DNA of 64,000 bases. Origin: Lophius americanus. Lineage: Eukaryota > Chordata > Actinopteri > Lophiiformes > Lophiidae. Within the stretch, counting starts at the first letter, position 1. Every line of letters starts with the position of its first letter. The stretch lies in assembly GCA_037951165.1 (NCBI GenBank), contig JBBDHG010000015.1, positions 3,908,501-3,972,500 of the forward strand, written 5' to 3'. The notes beneath the pieces were generated by a model, which did not search any database, had not been told where the DNA came from, and saw only the letters and a program-made list of their open reading frames with translations. Of this stretch, positions 13,188 to 25,772 are shown piece after piece. The translations under genes and the position numbers were made by a program.

Positions 13188-13430
13188 AGTGAAACAGTTC
13201 AGATTCATACAGTGAAACAGTCCAGGTCCACATAACGAAACACTCCAGGTCCACATAAGGAAACAGTCCAGATCCACATAAGGAAACACTCCAGGTACAC
13301 ATAAGGAAACATTCCAGGTTCACATAAGGAAACAGTCCAGGTCCACATAAGGAAACACTCCAGGTCCACATAAGGAAACACTCCAGGTCCACATAAGGAA
13401 ACAGTCCAGGCTCATACATTGAAACAGTAT
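13188..13430 (+). repeat. 24-bp tandem array, block 1
   Basis: About ten copies of a unit close to GAAACAGTCCAGGTCCACAT plus AAG(G). Minus-strand frames with repeated SVSLCGPGLFPYV are artefacts of it. A related block lies at 14875-15295. Confidence 0.85.
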
Positions 13431-14275
13431 GTCCTCTAATTGAGCCTATTGATGGTTTCTAGCTCTAAAAGTCCTGGTTGTGTCCAATTTGGAATAAACT
13501 GTTTTTTTGCATAATACGAGAAAATGTTAAAAAAAAATTTAAAAAAAAACATCTGATCACATGAAGTTTAGAAAGTGGAGAAACATTTTTCAAATCACCT
13601 CCGAAAAATATCTTATTTCCTGGCAGACAATCTATCCTTCCACTAGGTGAAGTGAAAACTAGATCAAAAGTGTTTGTGTAATCCTGCTGAAAAACACACG
13701 GTGAAGATCTCCTTGGCGATGGTAACCATAAGAACACCTAAAGAGAAGATAGTAATCCTAGCCATCAAGACCTCATTCAGTGTAGGAGTCAGAAAGTTGA
13801 AGAACTTCCCTTTTGGCTGAAGGGTCATTGGTTAACTGTGCCAGGTGCTTTCAGACATTATCTTGGTTAAACATCAGCTTCCCTCCTGTTCTGAGAAAAG
13901 AAGAGCTGGCCGGTCCGTGCCGTGCCTGCAGGAACTTGTCCCACTATTTCAATATTAAGGTGGAAAAGTGATCTGAGAAGAAGACAGACACCGGAGCCCT
14001 CATCGCTGCCAGGCGGCATAGCTTTCATGTAAACAATGCCATTAATGGATCAAGCATGCATCCACTTGGTTGGGACTAGTTAAGCTTAGAATAATTAGCT
14101 ATTTAGAAGTTACTCACATCAAATAGTTTCTGTGAGATCTTTGTAAAGATCCTGTTATTTATGAATGCTTTGGGATCACGTTTTTACGACCACGTATGAC
14201 TGGAAGCGTCGCCTGGAGCCGCGGTGGAAGTATTCGGTAGCTCCACTGAAACTGCTCTCATGAGTCATCTCCTGC

Positions 14276-14321
14276 AACCTGCACGTCTGCACGAGCGAGG
14301 GCTTGTGCAGACGTGCAGGTT
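14276..14321. repeat. Perfect 17-bp hairpin
   Basis: Arms 14276-14292 and 14305-14321 (AACCTGCACGTCTGCAC and its complement) pair perfectly around a 12-base loop. Confidence 0.8.
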
Positions 14322-14874
14322 TCTACTGTAGGAAACAACGCTACACTCGGTCCAATAAATCCCGGCACAGACGTAGGGATCATGTCCTGCAGTTCAGATG
14401 AATGAGGGCACAACAGTGATCCCTTTCACCCCAGGCCCTGTTATGACTAGTATTTGACTTGATATCAGGTCAGTTGCATTGTGCAGACGCAGAACCACTA
14501 TCTCTCAGTGAGCCTACTGATTGTTTCTAGCATATTAACATTTTATGCGTTTATTTAACAAGCTAGCCAAGCACTTGAGGTCTCCTCCAATTGTCCACTC
14601 ACTTAAACCAGGTTATTTTCCTCAATGTGTTGACTTTGATGCTCTTCACACCACTAATAAAGCTCTTTTTTCACAGCACTTCTCAAATCTACATATATAA
14701 TTTTATCATTTTAGAATTGTCTTTCTTTTTATGCAATCTGTTTATCTCGCATGGATGAATTTTAACTGCAGGGGAAAGAAAATGTTTTAATTGTTTTGTG
14801 AATTGGAGGGCTATGGGGCCTTTTTTGTATATATTTTTTGGAGTTTGACAAAATCATGGTTGATATGATGAAAG

Positions 14875-15295
14875 AGTCCAGGTTCATTGACTGAAACAGT
14901 CCAGGTTCACAAATTGAAACAGTCCAGGTTCACACATTGAAAAAGCCCAGTTTCGTACAATTAAAGAGTCCAGGTTCATACAGTTAAAGAGTCCAACATC
15001 ATAAACTGAAAACAATCAAGGTTCAAGCGTTTAAACAATCTACGTTAATACAATTAAACAATCCAGGTACATACAGTTCCTTGAATTAAAAAGTCCAGGT
15101 TCACATATTGAAACAGTCCAGGTTCACACATTGAAAAAGTCCAGGTTCATGCAGTTAAAGAGTCTAAGATCATAAACTGAAAACAATCAAGGTTCAAGCG
15201 TTTCAAACAATCTACGTTAATACAATTAAAGAATCCAGGTACATACAGTTCCTTGAATTAAAAAGTCCAGGCTCATACAATGAAACAGTCTAGGT
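14875..15295 (+). repeat. 23-25-bp tandem array, block 2, with a 171-bp higher-order repeat
   Basis: Units resemble GAAACAGTCCAGGTTCACAC plus ATT. A larger unit is duplicated: ATAAACTGAAAACAATCAAG starts at 15001 and again at 15172, a 171-bp period. The flanking text (GAGCCTACTGATTGTTTCTA at 14510) resembles that after block 1 (GAGCCTATTGATGGTTTCTA at 13443). Confidence 0.8.
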
Positions 15296-15429
15296 TTATA
15301 CAGGTAATACCAGTTTTCTTTTGTTGTTGTTAATAATATTAATAATTAGTCTAATTAGTATTGTTATTATTTAATATTTTTATTAATATTATTATTATTA
15401 ATAACAAATAACAATAATAATAATAAAAT

Positions 15430-15590
15430 ATTCTTCTCCGTATTCAGGCTGTTCACTTTCGAGGTTCCCACATCGGATCATCTGTTTCCCCTTGTCTCCA
15501 TCCATAGGCCAGTACCCTGCTGGCCAACAGCACCAGTGATCTGTTCCTCCGAGCCCCGACCAATCAAGTTCGGAATCGGTTCTGCTTTTT
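15430..15590 (-). mobile_element. Ends-only RTE-like element
   Basis: On the minus strand it joins leader-like sequence (CCGATTCCG, then GGTGCTGTTGGCCAGCAGGG) directly to the 3' end (GATGATCCGATGTGG, then GAACAGCC and GAAGAA). No reverse transcriptase lies between, so it is a small non-autonomous derivative. Confidence 0.6.
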
Positions 15591-15829
15591 TCGACTGGGC
15601 TTTAAAACACGAGCATCAATATCACATTAAAATTAAAATATATATTGATTTGAAGGTTGAAGGGTCAGTGCAGCCTTTAATGGGTTTGGGTAGGGAGTTC
15701 CACAGGGAGGAGTGTTAGCGCTCCTGACTGCAAGCCAAGTTTCCTATCTGGAATAATAAAGTCCTTGACCAAACCGTCTGTGTGTCTGATTTGCCTTGGA
15801 CATACACACCAATGAATAGACAGCTGCAG

Positions 15830-16538
15830 CAGTGGTGGATAACATATTCAGATCCTTTATTTGAGGAAACGTGCCTGAACCCCACACAGTGACTATACTC
15901 AGCTGCAGCTAAAAGACAAGTGTTTAAAACCTCACCTAAGTGACGGGATGAAATTATTATCAGCAAAATGTACTTCAAGTATCAAATTAAAATGACTCTT
16001 TGTGCAGTAAAGTGGCTCCTCTCAGTACTTTTGGATTACAATTACAGATGCATTTGTGTGCAGTCCTATGTTACAGCTGTGGATGTGAAAGGTTAAGGTA
16101 ATGTAATTACTCTATCTGCTGTTTACTTAGTTTAATCTACAAACTGTTCAGATCCTATTAAAGTCCTATGAGAAGCCAACTACTCATAAAATCACTCTGT
16201 TTTTTTGACAGTTTCCAGATAATCCAAACCATTTTTTTTCTCAACTCATAAAAACAGACTTACTCCGTCTTTTTATCACAATTAAATGCAACAGATTTTT
16301 AATTACAAGGTTTAAAACGGACAGGAAGGGTTTGGTTATTTGTAATCTAAAAAGTAACTAGAAACTACTCCTGCAACACAAAGTGTAGTTGAGTAGATAA
16401 TGGATTATATCCCTCTGAGATGTAGTGAAGATGAAGCATAAAGTATTGTACGATGGAAATACTCATGTTAAGTACAAGTACCTCAAATGTGTACTTAAGT
16501 ACAGTACTGGATAAAATTACTTAGTTAGTCTACCACTG
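15830..16538 (+). mobile_element. Non-autonomous DNA transposon (MITE) with TIRs and target-site duplication
   Basis: Left end CAGTGGTGGATAACATATT and right end TTAGTCTACCACTG form short terminal inverted repeats (CAGTGGTRGA). GCTGCAG flanks both sides (15823-15829 and 16539-16545), a 7-bp duplication that may be a decayed 8-bp hAT-type one. The interior is AT-rich and non-coding. The same family recurs at 10672 and 56650. Confidence 0.75.
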
Positions 16539-16654
16539 GCTGCAGGTTTTTGTCAACGTGCAAAAGGACAAACAGAGAAACGGATTCAGAATAGACCCGG
16601 TCAAAATGTAAAAATGTCCCCTCCCAGCTGCCAGGAGGTGTTTCATTCTTATAC

Positions 16655-17250
16655 ACTACTGCCACCTGCTGGAACTTACTTTACCACAATTCTCATCGGG
16701 ATCCCTGATCAAAGTCTTCAAAGACTGCAGTATGTTCAAAACAGTGCTGCAAGGATCCTGATGAGAGTTCGTAAACATGAACACATCACCCCTGTTCTTC
16801 ATTCCCTTCATTGGCTACCCATCTCCACCAGGATTGATTATAAGATCTCTCTACTCACTCACCAGTGTATCCATGGTAACGCACCCCCCTACCTAAAAGA
16901 ACTACTCACCCCACTGACCTCAACACGATCCCTCCATTCTACCCACTCATTCCGCCTCCTCCTTCCCCGGACTAAGCTCAGCACCATGGGTGTTCGGGCC
17001 TTCTGTTCTGCTGCCCCTCGTCTGTGGAGGGGCAGCAGACTTAAAACTTTCCTTTTTTAGCAAGAGCTATAACTTTTAATTAACGTTGCTGCTTTTTGGT
17101 CATATTTTATATAATTATTATTATTATTATCATATTTTGTATTGATGCTTTTATCTGCTCTTACCTTGTAGTACTTTGAGATTTGATCCAAATGTAAAGT
17201 GCGTTTTATATTAAATGTATTATTATTATTATTATTATTATTATAGCTTC
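16655..17250 (+). mobile_element. L2/CR1-like LINE 3' end
   Basis: A frame running to 17060 encodes the C-terminal reverse-transcriptase region of L2-type fish LINEs: QSLQRLQYVQNSAARILMRV, HITPVLHSLHWLPISTRID and VRAFCSAAPRLWRG. The stop is followed by a short 3' UTR (GTACTTTGAG, AAAGTGCGTTTTATATTAAA) and an ATT repeat at 17215-17243. The 5' part is missing. Confidence 0.85.
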
Positions 17251-17337
17251 TAACTTTGCAGCAGCCTCTTGAACAATAGATGGCGCCAAAGGCATACATT
17301 TAAAAAAAAAAACCACATCATCGACTTAAAAAGAAGC

Positions 17338-17426
17338 TTGATGAGATGATGAAGAGATGATGAAGAGATGATGAAGAGATAATGAAGAGATGATGAAGAG
17401 ATGATGAAGAGATGATGAAGAGAGAG
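17338..17426 (+). repeat. GATGATGAAGA minisatellite
   Basis: About seven copies of a 12-13-bp unit GATGATGAAGAGA, just after a 'atggcgcc' single-copy stretch. Confidence 0.85.
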
Positions 17427-17429
17427 AGG

Positions 17430-20400
17430 CGGAGGATTAGCTGGCATCAGGCAGCGTAAGCGTCATAGTAAGCTGAATTTGAGAGACTCACCATCCTGTC
17501 TGTTTGGTAGATCTGCTGTGCTGAAAGGAAGACGTTCTACAATTATTTACGTATATATATTTTTGAAACAAATAATTTTTGAAAAACACCTGGAACAAAA
17601 AAAAAAAACTCTCAAGTTTCTTCTGGAATACAGAATTCTTAATTCTTAATTCTTATTCTTATTGATAAATGAAATAAGAAGTTTTGCCTTAAAGCCAGTC
17701 ATAATGGCACAAATGATGATTAACTGCTATTATTAATAATAAGTTGTATTATCTGCATGAAAATGTGCCTAAAACAAATGTGAATATTTTGTAAGACAAC
17801 AGACTATGGAAGACTACATGACTTTTTGGGGGGAATACTGAATATTTTCAAGAATTCTGACTTTAGGCTCAGAAATACAATAAAAACACACAAAAACTAT
17901 CGCGTGTAATCAATTGTGAGCAGAAAGTCAGAATCCTCAAAAAAAAAGTCAGAATTCTCAGATTAAAGCCAGAATTACGTCGCCCAAATTGCCCAAATCC
18001 TCATCCGTAAAAAATAACCGAGGTTTGTGACGATAAAAAATACATTTTTGTAAACTCATTTATACACACAAATAAACCAACAACTTTTTCAATGAATGAA
18101 GAGTACTATAGAAAAAAACTAATATGATGAGAATCAACATAAAATACACTTAAAAATTTTACATTTCCTTTACAGAAACTTGTCTTATTATTAAACATTA
18201 ACATTAACATCAAAGGGAACTATTCCTAAATTCTATAATGCTTATTTAAATCTTTAGTTCTGAATATTATATTTAGTTGCATTTCAAATAATGTCTCCTG
18301 TAATGAATTACACGGAAATTATCTAATTATTTCAGATTGACTCAACATTATCAGAAATAAAGTGGCGCAAAGGTAATAATGTAACATACTGAAACTTTGT
18401 TATTAAATTAAATGAAAATTTTACATATAACTAAATTATTTAAAGTCTGTGTGTTTGGTTGATTGTGACTAAGGAAAAGCAGGGGTAAAATACAATAATA
18501 CAATAAATTGTTATTCTACACCTCAGTCACAGCATGTCAGTAACAGAGGCCGTCTGCTCTGCAGAATGAGTACTTTTTTATTACTTTCAGTAGTTGCAGT
18601 ACATTTTTCTGATTTTGTATTTAAACTTTGCAGGTCTGTAATGTTGATGTAATGCAGGATTTCAACACTGTGGTATGTTCTTTGTTGTATCTCCACTGTA
18701 CTGGCATATTCATCATGCTGTCAAATCTGGAGATATTTCGGCCCCCCGTGTTGTTCTGTCATATGTGTGTAATTTTCTTTGTTAGTATTTCACTGCAGGC
18801 AGAATGTTGAGTGTGTTAGTCGGGAAAGATGTTCTGCAGTTGCCAGTGGGCCTCATCCAACATTTAAATTACCTCAGTGTAAAGCAAGACTTCTGCATAT
18901 TTGGAGTGTTTCCTTAAATGCACTTGCTTACACTGTTTTTCTAAGGGCGGAAGTATGCAGTCAATAAAAGCATGGAACGTCACATCTGACCAAAAGCAGA
19001 ATTTTTTTTCAATCAATTCTCTCCATAATGTCTCTCACACACTCAGGCTGGAGAGTGTGTCAGCCACCTCTGTGCCACCCCACTTCAAGACGAAGAGATA
19101 GTATCTATCAAAACCGGTGTCTTAATCGGAATTTAGTTATGGTTCGCCCCCATAACCAAATCCGTGAGCTTTGCTTACTAAAACCTGGAGCAAAAACAGG
19201 GTGTGGAGTGGTTGTTTCCTATCACTCCTGAAGTCCTTACTCAGGTTACCTCACCTCCATATTTTCTCTTTCTCCCACTTTATTTGTCTGTTGTTTCATG
19301 AAGGCTACTCATCTCTCTCGCCCATAGCTCCTGCTACAGGTAGACTGTGTGGAGAAGATGCAGAAGAGCTGCCACTAGTTAACCTTCTATTGCCCACATA
19401 CATCAATCTGGATCATGCATGGCGCTAATTCATTTCTCATCCATAACAAAGTGCAATAGGATGTAAATTCCTGATGTGCTACTTAAATAACACATTTGTA
19501 TTTGTTGTATTTTGCATGCGCATGTTTTCTGTTTGTTTTTGTATAAACTCCTAATTTTGTTTTCAATTCCGCACATTCCTGATCTCAGTTCTAAGCAAAA
19601 GAAATTGCGATTCTCATGTTAGCCAGAATTTGGAAACCCTCATAACCTTTATATACATCCGTGTATGAAAATCATTTTCTTTTTACAGGGTTTCAATTAG
19701 TCCTGTAAAAAAAAAGTAAAAGAAAAAAGAAATCTGTCATACATGTCATCATCTCATTATTACAACATATCAACAGGTGCAGGCACACTTTTAAAGGGAA
19801 TGGGAAATGGGACCTTTGGTGTAATGTCTTACACCAAGAACAGACTTTAGATTACGGAAGGGGGAATGGCCCAAATGTTTATTATTTCCTGCATCATGAA
19901 CTTCAGAACAAGAATTAAGACAACATTGTGGGTATAAAGTTTCACCATTTCAACATTTTATCTTGACTTTATGAGAATTCTGGCACTGTCATTTCTATCA
20001 AGGAACTTGTTTTACTTTTACTATTTTTTATTTCTACTGAAACTTCGGAACAGATTTGTATGAAGCTTTGTGGAGGGCTGGGGCATGAGTCTGGCAAATT
20101 ACTCTTTGGTTTTGGTAAGCACAGTGTGCAATTTTAGTCAGTGTACTTATTCTTGGATTGAACCCAAATTTGAGGTCAAAGTGAACATTAGCTAACAAAT
20201 TCTAATTAATTTGTCGTTGAGCCCATCAGGATATTTGTGCCAACTATATAGAAATCACCTCAAGGTGTTCCTGACAACTCACGTTTACAGGAGTGTGACC
20301 ACCATTGGGGAGGCGTTAAAAAGTTGAATTATTGCAGAAATCTTCATACACTTATATTTGTGTGCAAAAATATACAAAGAAGAAAGGAAAATTTGACATA

Positions 20401-22810
20401 AACTGCCTTATATTCTGCTCTCCCAACTCTGCTACACAGCTGAGTGTCACTATTCTTTACATTACTTTTTTCATGTCCCATTAAGGCTCAACCGGGGATC
20501 GTTTGCGGTCTCAAAAGACGCACATGTCTGATACGCTGTTTTGTTTTGGTGTCTTTGGTTCAGAGTTAAGCGGTCCGAACGACCTGCCCTCCCAGCAATG
20601 AACACATGATGAGCCAGAACAAAACGGGAGGCAATAACATCCTTACAGTCAACAGCCACTTTCAAAAAAAAATCCTAAATATAATCAAATTATCTTCATC
20701 AACAAAAATCTGTCAATGGTGTAAGGCAAGTTGATTGTTTAGAATTCCAAACAATGACCATAATTGCTCTTGTTCTTATTAACAGCAGGTTGACTCAGAC
20801 ACACTTAACTAAAATTAGTATCCACTCTCCAAATGAGGCTTCCATGAAGGATCTATACCTAGGATCTCTATACACAGTAAGGATGGCTGCACACTCTGAC
20901 AGCTCCTTTCCGAGGAATTGTATATAATAGTAAATTTATATCAATTCCTGGACATATCTCATTTCTATATACCCTGTTAAGGAATAACTTTCAAGTGTTG
21001 AGAACCATATACATATACTAAAGGAACAAAATAAAATAGTTGATACTCAAATGCTGATTTATGAGATCTAACTTCCATGAAGGAAATGTAGTGACCCCAC
21101 CTAGAGATGTCTCAGGAGACAAATAATGTCAGGAGAGACAAGTGGGAAAAAATAAAGATAAATGTTTATTACAGCAGATGAGAAGTGATATTATCAAAGG
21201 GTACGTACCCTTGCAGCAGCATAAATTCCCCATGGAGTCAAGAGATTGGTGGTGGCGGCTGATGACTAAAAATGATAAAAATGATAAAAAATTAAACTAT
21301 GTTGTTGCACTATTGCAAACAAATTCCTTCCATTGCGCCAGAATGTGGATGTGACATACAACGATCAGGTCTTGAATTATTACATAATCGATGAACAGCG
21401 ATGTGTCGCCTGTGATGCATTCGGAAAAATCGAGCACGTCGTAATTCTTTTTATTTTTTTATTTAAATCGCTCCCAACCGTGATGTTCTGAGGTTTAGAG
21501 ATGCCTGCCTTTTTAAAGTTTCATAGATGGGATATGATGACATGGAACACAACAGTGCTTCTGTTGCTATGATTAACACGCCTCCTCACTGACATCACAT
21601 CACATAATGTGAATGAATGGTCAGGGTCTCTGGGCTCTTTTATTGTAGCTGAATTGGAATCATGGAGTTAAAGTGGATCAATACATATTTCAACAAGAGA
21701 ACGGTAGTAATGACTTTCTCTGCTGGGTGTTTTAGCCAAAAATATGGATTTCCTACCTCACAAAACACAAGATGTGTAATTTCTGCTCACATGTATTTCA
21801 TTCTAAAATGTAGTTAGCGTTGTAAATGTGTAAATGTGCTTAGTCTACAAAGTACAACGTGTCCTCAACTTTGATGTCCTTTCCAAGAGTAGTTGATCAT
21901 TATCAGAGAAAATACACTGAATGGGCCGATTGTGTCATATTTCCCTCTGAATGAGGGAATTTCTCTAATGGTGGAAAATTCATTCAACCTATTTTTCTAG
22001 AAGCATTTTACTTGGAAGCGTCAGCTTTGTAAAAGCGGTGAAATGTATTACAGTAAAAAAGTATTCATGATATTAATTACTAAGTGAAAAACAACACGCT
22101 TCTATGAACTGTGGGCAAGTCCCTCAGGTAAATTCCGCAAAATTGAAGGAGGTGTGCATAGAGGGCTCAAAATGCCTGCAGGAAGCCTCATGCACATGAC
22201 ATTTTTGGCGTGGAAAAGCCATAAAGCACCACAGTCTCAACAAAAACGTCTGTGAGTTGATGAGCATGGATGGTGTGACTGGGCCAGCGTGTTGAGATAA
22301 AGTTCTTGGATCAGAGCAAATATGATATGATGCCATATACAGTATTTTCCTCAGACGGATTCTCTTTACAGATGGCTGCATGCCATCTGTAAAAAAGTAT
22401 ATGGGTGGAACCTATACTTTTTTAATATCTCAGAACCTCCTCCACATTGTGCTTCTGGGGTTTCACACAGTAAGTGATTGGGAAGAGTGACATCTGCTGT
22501 TACTTGTTCTTCATAATGGTGGAAATAAGAGTTGTTGTTTTGCTACAGTAGTTCTACTGTGGGATCGGACAATATCAGCTAACATTTGATCCCAATGCAG
22601 AGCATGAGCCTTTGGTACCCATGACCAGGAACCCAATGACATGAGATGAACATGAGATGGTCTGACCCAGTTGTCATGTCATCAAAAATGTGCATTTCAT
22701 AAAAGTCCCTCTGATCCTTGTTCTTCCTATTTTTCTTATTACCTACACAAAATGTTCTCTGGTTGAATAATATATCCCAATGACAGGTGAAATTTTAACA
22801 TGATAGTAAA
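17430..22810. other. No gene recognised
   Basis: AT-rich. 20040-20330 resembles an old fish interspersed repeat (GAAGCTTTGTGGAGGGCTGG, CACCTCAAGGTGTTCCTGAC). No exons seen. Confidence 0.45.
22370..22393. repeat. Perfect 12-bp hairpin
   Basis: TTTACAGATGGC (22365-22376) pairs with its complement at 22382-22393 around loop TGCAT. Confidence 0.7.
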
Positions 22811-22814
22811 TGTT

Positions 22815-22866
22815 ACTCTGACTTGACCTGTCAGTGGTTATAATTTTTTGGCTGATCGGTGTATAT
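22815..22866 (-). mobile_element. Terminal fragment of a Tc1-like element
   Basis: GACCTGTCAGTGGTTATAAT, then GGCTGATCGG, is the reverse complement of the terminal repeat of the Tc1-like relic at 29697 (GATCAGCCTTAACATTATAA). Only this end is left. Confidence 0.55.
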
Positions 22867-23419
22867 CAATCATATTACAGATTTGTGCCCCTTCTATGGA
22901 TTTTGTTTCAGGTGACTGTTGGGAGTGCTCATTTTGTAGCATATACAGTAAATGGGACCATTTTATCACAAGCTCCATACTCTATTGAGGTATCTTTAGT
23001 TGACTCAGCCTGATAATTAGTAAACCAATTCAACTCGTTTCCTCAGTGTGAAAGCTGAACGGTGGAACAAAAGTCAATCATGACAAATTCAACTTTGATG
23101 CTCTTCTGACCTCACCCTCCATCACAGTACAACAATACTGGGACACAGCTGGGGCCCCTCTTTTAGACAGTTCTGGTATTATTATAGAACAAGTCATTAG
23201 TGGATTGTCTTTTCTCTGGTAAGCCCTGTAGTGATGATAACATTCTTTTAAGGGTTATTTATGCTTTTATTAAGCCCAATACTCTGGTGATATTTATTCA
23301 GTTTCTTCATTTTAGTCCAATTATCCAGTGAAAGGCAGCCTGTCCAGCAGGTGGCATGCAGAAAGTTGGAACTGCTACTTTTGGCCAGATTTGCAGGAAA
23401 CTACATTTGTTCATTCATT

Positions 23420-23590
23420 ATCTACTGCTTATCCACTTCAGGGTCACGGGTGGGCTGGAGTCTATCCCAGCTAACATTGGGTGAGAGGCAGGGTACATCC
23501 TGGACAAGCTGGCAGATGTGGATTTGAATCTGGTACCTTCTTGCTGTGATGCAGCAGCGCTAACCACTGCGCCACCGTGCCGCTCCGCAG
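23420..23590 (+). repeat. Common teleost interspersed repeat
   Basis: Contains the familiar run TCATTATCTACTGCTTATCC, GGGCTGGAGTCTATCCCAGC, GCAGGGTACATCCTGGACAA and CGCTAACCACTGCGCCACCG. I recognise it as a widespread fish repeat but cannot name its family. The middle of the usual unit is deleted. Confidence 0.55.
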
Positions 23591-23689
23591 GAAGCTACAA
23601 CAAATAGTCAAATTTGCACATAATTTGTGTTTTTGTTTTTGGAAGAATCTGAAGTCTCGGAAATGTGACGAGCCTCGTCTTAGCATATG

Positions 23690-23865
23690 GGGAACACAAA
23701 ACTGATATCCAAACCAGATTGGTTTGGGCCGGACTCAACAAATACTGTTACTGGTACAGTTAGCCAGCAGGGAGCCGACCTATGGATGGAAACAGGTTAT
23801 CCGTTGTGGCGACCACGAAAGGGAGCAGCCGAAAGATGTAGAAGAAGAAGAAGAAGAAGAAGATT
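23690..23865 (+). mobile_element. Ends-only RTE-like element with (AGA)n tail
   Basis: Leader-like CCAAACCAGATTGGTTTGGG and AGTTAGCCAGCAGGGAGCCG run straight into the 3' end TTATCCGTTGTGGCGACCAC, GGGAGCAGCCGAAAG and a GAAGAA tail. Same architecture as the copies at 15430 and 30236. Confidence 0.7.
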
Positions 23866-24119
23866 ACCGAGCTCTTGTTCCACCCAACCATTCCATTCCA
23901 ATAAGGTCAACCTAAAAATTACATTTTATTTTATTGAGAGTAGGTTAAATCAATTATGCTGATACAATAGAGTATATAACTTCACACTTCATTAAATGCT
24001 TTGATCAATTTTCCATTTAAGATAAAAACAAAATGGCTCAAAGTTTTTAAAGAGGAATTGTAATCTAACATTTCTAGAGTCTCAAAAGACTGAGGGTCGA
24101 GAGCATATCTACTGTTGTC

Positions 24120-24490
24120 AACATGTTAACAGGTTTGCAAAGCCACTCCATTTTCTTCCTTTTATAGTTGGATTGCTGTGTCAGTAGCCTAAGAAGGGTA
24201 TTCCAAATGTCCCTCTCCCCAGCAACACTCTCCAGCTTGCTCTGTGGGATCCCAAGGCATTCCCATCCCAGATGAGATATAGAGTTCCCCCAGTGATTTC
24301 TGGATAAACCATGGGGGTTCTTTCTCAGTTGGGTGTGCCTGGAAATGTCAATCAGATGCCTAAGCAACCATAACTGGCTCCTAGTGACGTGAAGGAGCAA
24401 CAGTTCCACTCCGAGCTTCCTTTGGTATTCTGGATAGTATGGAGGCACAAGCTCCTCACTTTATCTGTATGGCTGAGCCTAGCCACCCTA
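24120..24490 (-). mobile_element. LINE-like coding relic
   Basis: The minus-strand frame 24448..24074 reads RNHWGNSISHLGWECLGIPQ, then KLESVAGERDIWNTLLRLL. This resembles a C-terminal segment common in fish retroelement copies (WERLGIP...VAGERDVW). Short, with no flanking domain, so the family is left open. Confidence 0.5.
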
Positions 24491-24640
24491 CAAAATGGAG
24501 CTCCTTTCAGCTGTTTGTACCCTTGATTGCTTAATTGAATTGCTATGCCGATTATCTACAAATTGTGAAGTATAGTAGTACAATGCTTATCATGTTTTTA
24601 ATTTTATTTTAGCATGTTAGCATACTTACAATGCTTACTT

Positions 24641-24895
24641 GGGGCGGCTGTGGCTCAGTGGGTAGAGCGGCCGTCTCCCAATCAGAAGATTGGAAGGTAG
24701 CCGGTTCGAATCCCACCAGGGCCTACTTGTTGTAGGGTCCTTGAGCAAGACCCTGAGTCCTTAGCTCCCTGGGCGCTCCACGAGGGGCTGCCCACTGCTC
24801 CCTCAGGGATGGGTCAAATGCAGAGAAGTAATTTCACTATGTTGTACTATGTGACTAATAAAGGATTCTTTCTTTCTATTCTTTCTACAAACAGT
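24641..24895 (+). mobile_element. tRNA-derived SINE
   Basis: The head looks like a tRNA gene: A box TGGCTCAGTGGGTAGAGCGG (from 24651) and B box GGTTCGAATCC (about 24702). A unique body follows (CTTGAGCAAGACCCTGAGTC, CCCACTGCTCCCTCAGGGAT) and the element ends TAATAAAGGATTCTTTC with a TTTCTTTCTA tail. The extra body and tail argue against a functional tRNA gene. Confidence 0.85.
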
Positions 24896-25052
24896 AAACA
24901 GCTGAGGCTGATTGGAGTGGTCAGTTTAGAAGAGATTACATTAACTGAAATTTTGACTTGCAAATGACAATAATACATTTAAGTAATTTGAAACGTTACC
25001 AGAATACATCCTGAAGGGTTTATGAGCATATAAACCAAATAACAATCCATTT

Positions 25053-25105
25053 AATAGGCTAGTTGCCTATTAAATCTAATCATCCTTGTGGAGACAAGGA
25101 TGATT
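25053..25105. repeat. Two adjacent perfect hairpins
   Basis: AATAGGC/GCCTATT (25053-25071, loop TAGTT) is followed by AATCATCCTTGT and its complement (25078-25105, loop GGAG-type, 4 nt). Confidence 0.7.
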
Positions 25106-25204
25106 CAGACATGATGAATGACCTATTGCTTTAAGTGTCTCAGCTTTTTATCCCCTTTTTTAATTGACAGGGGATATAGTATCGTTGTTGTGTGTTTGTG
25201 AGAG

Positions 25205-25255
25205 CGAGAGACAGAGACCGACAGACAGACAGACAGAGAGAGAGAGACAGATAAT
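25205..25255 (+). repeat. GA/GACA microsatellite
   Basis: Irregular GAGA, CAGACAGACAGA and GAGAGAGA runs. Confidence 0.85.
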
Positions 25256-25738
25256 GTGTGTGTTTACACACAAGCATTGCAACAACCTGAATTAATTTGC
25301 CATCAGAGAAATTTAAGTAAATTTAATTTAAAATTTACTTTTTAAAACAATTTTGATACTGGAACACATTGAAATGGTTCCGATACTGAAAAAAAGTGAT
25401 ACGAGTTGAACAAAGTACTTTAACTATGTTGTACAGCCCCGAGCTGCGTCCGACAACAGAAAAATGAAATTTTTCACCATTCCAAATCCTACAGAAGACC
25501 TCTTATTAGAAGCTGTATGGCTCCAAGCATGCAGTAGGCAAACTGTGGAAACTCATTCCATCCACTGTAAACAGGTCTGACTGGATGTCAGAGGGACGGC
25601 CCACATTAGACGTCTTGTATGTGATTAAAAGAATCGTTATATCTAACCTTGTACTTGATGGGATGCCGATGCAGTAAAGTACAGTTTGATTCCCAGGTTA
25701 CCAACTTAATTTTATTTTTCATCTAATTCGTGAATTAA

Positions 25739-25772
25739 CAAGGGTGGGGTCTTATGTTGGACCCCACCCTTG
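25739..25772. repeat. Perfect 13-bp hairpin
   Basis: CAAGGGTGGGGTC pairs with its complement at 25760-25772 around an 8-base loop. Confidence 0.75.

Noticed and set aside
13087..13419. 110-residue minus-strand frame with repeated SVSLCGPGLFPYV units
   Set aside because: The 24-bp unit is a multiple of three, so it stays open in every copy; no gene context.
24644..24720. A functional tRNA gene, from clear A and B boxes
   Set aside because: It is followed by a long unique body and a TTTCTTTCTA tail, so it is the head of a SINE.
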